From Gymnothorax reevesii (Eukaryota > Chordata > Actinopteri > Anguilliformes > Muraenidae), in contig CM056583.1 of the NCBI GenBank assembly GCA_029721435.1, positions 71,891,620-71,955,619 on the forward strand: a stretch of DNA of 64,000 nucleotides, read 5' to 3'. Of the stretch, positions 55,473 through 64,000 are shown piece by piece. The position numbers and the translations under genes are program-made. The first letter of the stretch is position 1, and every line of letters starts with the position of its first letter. The notes below the pieces were generated by a model. The model made no database searches. It worked only from the letters and a program-made list of their open reading frames with translations, and had not been told where the DNA came from.

Positions 55473-58400
55473 CTGAAATGAAAATAAAAGGACAAGAAAT
55501 TCACAATGCATACCCATTAGTGACATCACAAAAGGAAAAGTTTTGTAGCCATAAGACTTTCATTTCTGCTTCCGTTTCCTTTATGGCTATTTACATATCA
55601 CAGCAACATTTAAAGGTCAATAGCAGTAGACTTTCTTTCACACCCTAAAATTGTCAGTTTATGCCATTTTTTGAAGCACAGGAGGTATTCTGAAAGGGCT
55701 TTGTTCCCATTCTGCCAGGAGACGGCACAGCTATTACGCTGCAGCTGGTAGAGACATGCTGTCATGTTTGGCTCATTCAGAATTTCATTTCAGATCGGAT
55801 CACAGGGGACAGTAGAGCGCCAGAGATGAACGCAATTGCCGAATACAACTACCTACACATGAGCCCCAGAGTAACAAAGGCAAAGATGAGGATAAACAAG
55901 GTAAGTTGGTAGACGCAGTTAAAAAGTATAAGACTATTTGGCCTGCGTTGCATTCAACCAATCGTGCATTTACAGCACAATTTTATGGCATAATAACTTG
56001 TCTTCATTTTAAACAAGTATACAGTGTACAGCAGATATTCATATTGTTAGCCTCATAGCACAACTGCCGAAGTTATATTTTTGCCAAATTGAGATATCGG
56101 CTGCCTGTTCTTTCATGCTGGCTAAAAAAAAAATTTTGCTTCCTTGTCTTCTCAAAACCTTAAAAAATGAGATGGGTAATTATGCTATGAGGGCAACAAT
56201 ATTAATTTGTCCAAAGTTTCTTTGTGTCAGAGCCTCCTACTTATAAATGAACGCTATGTAACACATTTGGTCGCTTTTCGGTTACAAGATGAGCAAGACC
56301 CCTTCTTTTTTTATCGTGTTTCAATATCTCTGCTCATATCCCTGCCCCCCTTTCTCCAGATATCCCTCCAATTTGACGAAAACCTTGAGGCGACATATTT
56401 GGTACAACAGTCTGCCGTTATTCATTTTTACAGCTAATATTTACAACTTCACCGTAAACTTAGTCCAGTGCACCTGCCCGCATCACCCTCGGCTGCATAT
56501 GTTTAATTAAAATGAACACTCAACATATTAATGTAGTTAATCTCCGTTATTAAATAAATTCGAGAAGAGGGGGTGGTGCATGACAAACAGTCATATGGCA
56601 AGTGGAGGCCTTATTTTGCTAACATTTATAAGGTGGCAAAAGTTTAAATCTATGAATCAATTACAGATTTACAAACCAATATTAATTTAAGTCAAAAGTA
56701 CACAGCCAGCCCCTCGTACTTTAGCAGGATATAAAATTCCCAGATGATAGCATAATTACAGCTGAGTCCTTCTAAAACTGAGGGCATCTCAAGGCCAGAT
56801 CATGTTCACCACAGTAAAGAACATGTCCTATCATCTGCAATGAAACTGATGATTCCCTGATTACTGAGTAAGAGAGGGCAATAAATAAAATCAAACTTAC
56901 TGCATTGAAATTGCATTACGGCTACACTGGTTTAGATAGTTTGATGCAGTTTAAAAATATTTAGCCAATGAGAGAACCCGCAAGCATTTGAGAGGATGGG
57001 CAGCCAGACAGACCAGTCAGTCCTCATCCAAAATATTGTGTAACCTGTCTGTCACAGGGTAGATAATCAAGAAGTCGCCAGATCGGGCTTTCTATCTCAT
57101 TAGACCCAGATTGCACTCTTCTTTCAAGACATTAGTGCATACCATAGTAATAAATCCTTAGTGGCTTGGCAAGCTCATGCAGAAATATGCCTCAACACTC
57201 AAAACAACTGCAAATATGTGAGCGAAAGCAGTTTCTTAAGCTGAATTTTTTTAAAAGAAAATTTGAGCATAAATGCCAGTGCAATAAAGAGTGTAATAAC
57301 TGACTGAAAGATATTTTTTGCAACTGTGGCACTTAACGTGATGCGGACGGTTTCTCCAGTATTTATATATGACCTTAGCATAATTCCATAAAGATGAGGT
57401 GACACTGTGCAAGTAGACTAGAATTATGACTGCTGATAATGAAGCTTTGCAATCACATGAATTGACAAGACTGAATTATACAAATTCCCTGGCAATCCAA
57501 CAAGCCTAGAGGTCCTTCATTTTTGCTATCATTTTTGATTTTCATTCCAGTTTCCTTTTCTTGTGTATGAATAGTTGTTTTTTTCCCCCAGAAAACAATA
57601 TTCGAGTGCTTTGGCTACATGGTAAATAAACAAGAGAAAAATAAAATCTTCAGAATCTTGTTTCGCACTGTGTATGTGCTTGTTTGATACTGGCAGAAGA
57701 AGTTAAATATTTGCATATCTGTTTACATCAGGCCAAACCTGGATTTCATTCAGGTCTGAAAACATTACCGCAAATGCACAAAATTGGCTCGAGCTGCAAA
57801 GCTGCATGTGCACGGGGCCAGTGGGTCCCAACCGCGATGGGTTTGGGTCCTTATGAAAAACAGGCAGTGATTAGTCACCTCTGGAATGCGTTCAGAAACA
57901 GCACAGGCACGACTCCAGACATTGTTATATTTCTCAGGGTGAGGATAGGAGAGAGCTGACACCAGCACTGCACTAGCCTTGGTTCTCCTGAGAAACCATG
58001 TAATCTTAATTCAAACCTTCTTTGCAGCATGTTCAATCCTTACTGCCTTAAAATTGGAATGCAGCACCATTTCAGAGTACTGAACCATGAACTTGAGCAA
58101 ATTTGAGGAGAGAAGAGGCTGTTATCTGTGTCAGTGCCAGCTGACACTGGTCTGCCTTTGCTTTTGCAGAACTTACACACTTTCTTGACTGGTGCCTTAA
58201 TAAACAAAATAACTAGAACATTCCAGCATGAAACTTTCTGTCTCCCAAAAGCAGCAGATGCAATGCAGTTAGTATTAAGCAGCATGAGCATCATAGCCCA
58301 TGGATATGTGAAACTAAAAACACAATGGCAATGAATATATAAAAAGATTTGCAAATGTCACAACAAAACCTGTAAATATAAGGCCTTCAGTGTGCTCATC

Positions 58401-58987
58401 TGTGCCTCTGTACCAAGTGCATCATTCCTTCCCCTCCGACACACTTAAGCTGCGTTTACACGCATGAACGCTGTTCATTTCGCTGCAGGCGAATGTCAAG
58501 TAGACTGCGGTGCTGACGAGCTGCGGGTGGCAGTGCGATGGGTTCTGACGTCGGGCCTGCAGAATGCGGGCTGACATAGAGCAATCAGTGAGGAGCGGAG
58601 TGCGTGGGAATAAACAGGAGTGGTTGGGATGACAATTGAGATGCGTGTTATTGATGCTGGCAGGAGCTGGATCCTGTCATCCCAGCTGTCTCCCTCCCTG
58701 GTGGACAGTTCTAAAGACCAGTGCGTCCCTGGAGTGCTGCTGAGGCGCTCCGGCTCCTCAGAGGAATTCGCTAGTAGTTTATTTCTTTAAGTATTGTGTT
58801 ATTTTATCTATATTTATTTCTTTCCTTTATGCGGTTATAGTATGTCCATTTACCTACAAAAAATAATTATTTAACCGTTTATATTGAAACTGCTTATACT
58901 TTTTATTGTTTATATTCAACTATTTGTATGTGACTTTATACTTTGGCATCATATTTGATTTAATTAAAAGCCAACTGAATTGAATTT

Positions 58988-58990
<3 letters not shown>

Positions 58991-59026
<36 letters not shown>
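58991..59026 (+). repeat. (AG)n microsatellite
   Basis: About 18 AG dinucleotides, uninterrupted. Confidence 0.95.
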
Positions 59027-59029
<3 letters not shown>

Positions 59030-59439
59030 GAATCCTGAGTCATGACGTCTACATCTGAGCAATGTAGGACCACAAAACAACAACTTAACTCAACATTCCA
59101 ATGCTGATTCCTCAATCGCAGCTGGAAAATGAATGAAACGTTTTCTCAAATGCGGAGACTTAAAATTCTAAGAGAAAAAGAAAAGAATTAAAAAAACCAA
59201 CGATTCATCAGGTTTACTGTGCCTAGGTTATTAAGGACAGTTGGGAGAGAAAAGCTATAATTTCCCAATATGAAAATGACATGTTCACATTACAGTCATT
59301 TTATAAACACCACAAAATGTGTGTTTACACACAGACAAAATGTCTGGCACGATTTATAAGATTCCAACATCCCCTCGATTAACGGAAGCAGTGCCCTGCC
59401 TTTTGTGTATATTAAGTATTTTAACAACTCCTTTGACTT

Positions 59440-59740
59440 CCTCCTCACAGTGTCTGGTGGCGGTGGTGGCTGGATAGACCCTCCTATGTTAACCTCCCTG
59501 CCAGTCTATTGGTTTGTCTGCCCTCCCTGCTTGTCCGGGACATCTGCCCTCATTAACAGCAGTTTGCATCATCCTCCGCGATATCGCTGGATGTCATCGA
59601 TGCCTCCCGTCTCTTTGTTTTGCACAAGAGTTGACAGCGGAGCCCACAGAGACCTGCGGCTGACAGTTTTACGTCTTAACGAGGGCCGCTGTCAGCACAG
59701 CGAAAGTGTCAGGCGAGTTAAACAGCTTTGTTAATGCTAT
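59440..59740. promoter_or_regulatory. Candidate conserved noncoding element in antxr2 intron
   Basis: GC-balanced block in an AT-rich intron with CATCATCCTCCGCGATATCGC, ACAAGAGTTGACAGCGG, and GGCTGACAGTTTTACG. TGACAG words suggest MEIS/TALE-type sites. A 109-codon plus frame spans it but has no recognised domain or splice context. No alignment was available. Confidence 0.35.
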
Positions 59741-60109
59741 GTGCAGGACTTTGCTGCGGCCCTTCCCATCTAAAGAACAGACCTACAGCCAGCACAGTAA
59801 CTAAATGTCTCCATTTAAAAGCATTCTTTAAATCACTAGTAAACATCAGATTCTCTCACAAGCCAGAACAAAGGTGAAAGGGCAGGTAGTCCAAGAGTTC
59901 ATAAATAAAATTGTGGTAAATGCGCTCACCATGCATCAAGATACCCGCCTGCTTCTCAATCCCATGCTTGCGAAGTACGATTAGAATACAAACCAGAATA
60001 GAAGTGTAGACTAAATTCAAGGCGAAAGATTACGACTGCATTAAACTTAAATATGACCAAAAATCCAAACACAGATATATTTACACTTACAAATGAACAC
60101 TACCCTTCC

Positions 60110-61327
60110 AAAAGAAAAAAAAAAAAAGAACAGCGTTGTTGTTTGGATTTAAATAAGTAAATAGTCAAGAGCCTATGATTGAGTCATTATTGCACTGATG
60201 AATATGTTTTAGCTGGCAATAATTCTTTTATTCCTGACTGATACAGTGCGTAACTTCTCAAATCTTAAATAGCCACATCAGAGCACGCATCTCATAGTCG
60301 TTGAAAAGATGTTACTGAGTTTCAAGGGAGCAAATTGTTGGCCAGCATCAAGTGAAGAAAACAGCTAAGGAGGTTACTGTAATCACAGGAATTGGGTCAG
60401 GAACTGTCCAACAATTTATTAAAACCTGGAAGGATAGAGGTGAACTGTCAAAGTAGCAGAAGAAATGGCTTGGAGAAAATTCATGACTGACCTTGATCAG
60501 AGATCACTAAAATGCTCAATGAAGTCTCATTTTTTAAATAAAAAAATCAACAGTAGAACTTATGGCTATGTTTAATTATGAAAGTAAGAGCATCTCCGCA
60601 CGCACAATGAAACAAGAACTTGGCGGATTGAGACTAAACAGCTGCATGGCCTCAAAAAAAATGAGTTAAATTTACGAGGGAGGATAAAGACTGGACTAAG
60701 GTGCAACGGAAAAAGCTCATGTAGTCTAATTATTACACATTTACCCTATTACCCTATTATTGAGTAACAGGCATGTCAGGGTAAGAAAGGAAGCCCATGA
60801 AGTGATGCAACCGTCATGCACAGTGCCCACTCCACAAGCCTCCGGAGGCAGCATTGTGATCTGGGGTAGCTTTAATTAGTCAGATATAGGCTGCAGCAAT
60901 AAAATTAATTCAGCAGACTACCTGAATATACTGAATGACCAGTGCCCCATCAATGGACTTTTCAATCCCTGATGGTACAGGCATATTCCAAGATGAAAAT
61001 GCCAAGATTTATCAGGCTCAAACTGAAAGAGTGGCTCACTGAGCATGAAGAATCATTTTCACACATGAATTGGCCACCTCAGATTCTGGACCATAACCAT
61101 CTGAAAGTCTTTGGAATGTCATGGAGAACACTTAACCGAGTGGTTTGACTCACGCATCGTCAGTACAATATCTTGGCCTAAAATGAATGCAAATCTGGTC
61201 GGAAATAGATGTTGAAACATTGGATAAGATTGTTGAAAGAATACCACAATGAATGTGCGCCATGATCAAAGCTAAAGGTAGCCCAACGAAATATTATAGT
61301 GTGCAACCTTTTTTAGACAGGCAGTGT
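60110..61327 (+). pseudogene. Tc1-like transposase remnant (copy F)
   Basis: A decayed plus-strand transposase runs across 60320-61150. The helix-turn-helix part near 60326-60457 reads KKTAKEVTVITGIGSGTVQQFIKTWKDRGELS. The catalytic part near 60985-61140 reads FQDENAKIYQAQTERVAH in mixed frames, then EHEESFSHMNWPPQILDHNHLKVFGM, where the usual SPDLNPIENLW block is damaged. The end TAGACAGGCAGTGTA (61313-61327) is a terminal repeat relic; the left end near 60105 (CACTACCCTTCCAAAAG) is uncertain. Stops and frameshifts abound. Confidence 0.8.
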
Positions 61328-62339
61328 ATATATAATTTATAAAACATGCAATTAGCAGACATAAACTTTACATGAGTTTGCATGGAACATATTACAAAAA
61401 ATATTGCTCATCCCCTAGAATTAGAAAGTGTGAACAGGATTGAATACCATATCTTTAACACATAATTAACAACAATCAAACCTTCATAAACTTACAAAGA
61501 TTAATGAGATATTGTACTGCAATAATGTTATCGTGGTATGTTTCACATGATGTACTAACAAGGAACAAACATGGAACAAACATGGAACAACATTTCCAAA
61601 GAACCACTTTGTATTCTATTTAAAACATTTCTTTAAAAATTGTACAAGGAGGAAAATTTTATGCAGATTTTTTTATAACAGACCTTTGTCCTAAACATTA
61701 TTTTGGCGATACATTTTTCAGCTGACAACGTCATTAATTTGACATAATTAATTCCAGCTGAAGATCCCTCAAGAGACAGAGTTCGAGTTCAATCGTCAAT
61801 GAGGCACTCTGTGGTTTGGCAACCAAATGATCATATCTTCTCTGTAGCATTCATTCAAACATCTACTGACATCTCAATCAAAAAGACAGAACTGCACAAG
61901 TGGAATAATCCCACACAAACTGCCTGACCTGACAGCAAGCGCCAACTATTCCAAATAGAAAAGTACTTCCATGGAAATGGAACGACAAGGTCGTCAGCAA
62001 GGCTCACTCCAAAAATAACAGCCATTTGAGAAAGAAATGTAGTTTTGACTTGTTATCGCAAAATCCTCTTGTGAATGTGATTCACTGTGGACTTATTACA
62101 CAGATATATCTCAGACCCATCACCCACTCTGTTCTGCCTTTGCTCATCACTGACAGTGAATTGCGAGTGCAGTCATCTCCCTAAAAGTGAACCTGTCACC
62201 AGTGGCACTGGCAGACCTGCTCTTGGTTGGTTCAATAATGTTTAAAACATTATCATTATTCAGTTACACATTAAAACCAGAAGAATGCTCAAGCCAACAC
62301 AACCAATCAACTATTAAGACAGACAATACAAGAGATTAT

Positions 62340-62640
62340 GACCTGGGAAACCAAGCATGATATATTAAGATCCCCCTCCATGGAATGGCTGATATCCGCC
62401 CTTGAAACAATATATGGTGGAGGAAAGGAGAGTAGACAGCAAAAAGAAAAGAGAAGTATGAAAATGCTCATGAACATAATAAGATGCATCCGTGCATTAA
62501 ATTTTGTGAAGATCTATTCAAAGCAGTAGTTATGGCTCGGAAAAGAATCATGACAAAGAAACGGGCGGCCGGACAGACGGACACAAGCGGAAGGACAACA
62601 CTTACTCCTATATCCTCATCAACTTTGTGGCAGGAGATAA
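62340..62640 (+). repeat. Dispersed repeat, second copy of the 42150 family
   Basis: ATGGAATGGCTGATATCCGCCC, GGCCGGACAGACGGACACAAGCGGAAGGACA, and TTTGTGGCAGGAGATAA occur in the same order as in the copy at 42150-42480. Noncoding. Confidence 0.65.
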
Positions 62641-64000
62641 AAATAATGAAAAACTGAGGGCGAAATGACTTTTCTTCTTACAATTTGACTGAAACAACTA
62701 CGTGTTAAAGTATCTGATTGTTCAAATTCTACTAGCACGGTTACTGAGGGTTAACACATCATTATTTACAGGTGATATAAGTTCCTGCCTTCAACTCACA
62801 ATCACCAAGACTTCCATCCCAAATGAATAATTTCCGATGAGATACTGCCAAGATTGCGGACAAAACATGAATTGACGTGCAGACAACATAATGAATCACT
62901 GCATTATGTAATCACAATGATACTACTCACTCATACCCGTCATACACAGTGGACTACCTTTATCCTGTAATTCAATAAAAATTAATTGCCCAACAAGCGG
63001 GATTATTGCATCGCAGGACTAGGGCCATCATATTCAGACTAACACAAAAATCCGAATGAAATGAGGGAAATTTCTTTTGTATTAAGAAACAGAATTGATC
63101 TGAATACATCAGGCCTCTGAGAAGGACCTAAGTTTGCAGGTCATGTCTGATGGTGGTCTGGTAGACGGAACACAGCATGAGCATGTCCGTCACTGCCTCA
63201 TAAATCCGCCCCTTCACTCTCTTCCCTACACTCTGTGCCAAGGTGCCACCCTGTCTGCCCTGCAGCAGTTGCTCTGTTCGAGGTCAGTCCACACAAGCCG
63301 CACCTCTGTTTAGTGCGTCCGTGATACCAGAGCGCTTGGCTGATGACCAAACAAATCTACAACAGAACCCCAACAGAAACTGGACGAAGCAAACTGTAAG
63401 GCAACAGACAAGTTTTACCTGCCCGAGTACGGAATTTCCGCCATTCCTTAGCCGACAATCTCACATGCCCCTTTGTGGACGGAAAACAAACACTGTGATA
63501 CTATTAGCTCATACTTTGTGTATAGACCTAAGGTACCACAAAATCAATAAACAACCCACCCCATAAAGGCTGCAGTGTCTGCAGTCTGATTCATGCCTCC
63601 CCCACACAGTCATACCTATACCACACAACACGGACATGATGACGTGTTTAAAACTAGGGCAACTCAGATTAGTCTCAAGAACAACCAAAGCAAACAAGGA
63701 CATTAATAATTACCTGAACCAGTCACAAAACAGTAGCATTTAAACAATCTTTCAATGTGCCACGGTGAAAGTGTTTAACATGGCCAGACTTTCTAAATTC
63801 CATTCGAAGGTAATGATAATGAACTCTTTACAGCCCTGCTGCATTAGGCAAACTGTTTCAGGTTTTATTGACCTCACTCTGAATGCAAGTAGTTTTCCCC
63901 ATGGAAAATACATATTTTGTTTTAAGTGGCTTTGTATATGCAGCACATGGCAACAAATGTGCAAACACAGGCATTAAATCCTAACATTGTAACTTTTTAC
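62641..64000. other. antxr2 intron, unassigned; GC-balanced block 63120-63480
   Basis: 63120-63480 is less AT-rich and carries open frames on both strands: plus 63243-63566 (107 codons), and minus about 63281-63141 reading LAQSVGKRVKGRIYEAVTDM then LMLCSVYQTTIRHDLQT and a stop. Neither matches antxr2 tail exons I know. It could be a conserved noncoding element, an exon of something unrecognised, or chance. Confidence 0.3.

Larger units (their letters stand above)
55473..64000 (-). other. antxr2: antxr2 last intron (partial, runs off the window)
   Basis: No preceding antxr2 exon was found up to 64000, so the intron is over 8.5 kb. It holds a GA microsatellite, a Tc1-like remnant, a dispersed repeat and a GC-balanced, probably conserved block at 59440-59740. 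The unassigned stretches 55480-58980 and 61330-62340 show nothing else I can support. Confidence 0.65.

Noticed and set aside
59405..59734. 109-codon plus-strand gene
   Set aside because: No domain, no splice or start support; the open frame is explained by higher GC content.

Overview
The window is nuclear DNA from a vertebrate, most likely a teleost fish. The evidence is intron-split genes with GT/AG junctions, many decayed Tc1-like (DD34E) transposons with the terminal repeats typical of fish, hAT, piggyBac-like and other TTAA-type elements, an L2-type LINE tail with a TTGA repeat, and a fish-type SINE-like repeat. It contains no bacterial-style operon, CRISPR array or viral genome.

Only two host genes can be named, both on the minus strand. 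(1) paqr3 is complete as coding sequence: six coding exons between 12047 and 2668 join in frame to 936 nt (311 codons plus stop), the length I know for vertebrate PAQR3. It encodes a Golgi seven-transmembrane protein of the PAQR family. (2) At 55434-55472 lies a 13-codon terminal exon that matches the C-terminal tail of ANTXR2. The rest of that gene must lie to the right, so 55473-64000 is read as its last intron. In human, PAQR3 and ANTXR2 lie in the same order and orientation on 4q21 (from memory), so the window preserves an ancient linkage. The roughly 42 kb between them contains no gene I can name.

Layout. 1-2667: downstream of paqr3, with a TTAA-flanked element at 1668-2461. 2668-12047: paqr3, whose introns 3 and 5 are swollen by a repeat rich in AGGTCA hexamers, a Tc1-like fragment, another repeat family and a LINE tail. 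12048-12750: 5' flank with a candidate noncoding exon. 12.8-17.1 kb: microsatellite, retroelement ORF1/gag-like remnant split by an intact hAT MITE, non-repetitive sequence and a SINE-like copy. 18.3-21.3 kb: one Tc1-like element inserted into another. 26-30 kb: two more Tc1-like remnants, one carrying a palindromic MITE. 37-40.7 kb: a composite TTAA element containing a 390-bp palindrome and a 98-bp tandem array. 45.8-48.6 kb: two more Tc1-like remnants. 53.5-54.3 kb: a hAT MITE inserted at the TTAA end of a piggyBac-like element. 60.1-61.3 kb: a Tc1-like remnant inside the antxr2 intron.

Several non-repetitive stretches (about 14.4-15.6, 17.25-17.8, 26.1-26.7, 34.7-35.1, 41.8-42.1, 50.3, 51.6 and 59.4-59.7 kb) have dense homeodomain/POU/E-box-like words and look like conserved noncoding elements. 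That is an impression from one sequence; no alignment was possible. I found no convincing undescribed system. The most unusual items are the AGGTCA-array repeat in paqr3 introns, the composite palindrome/tandem TTAA element, and a perfect 21-bp hairpin at 46.9 kb.
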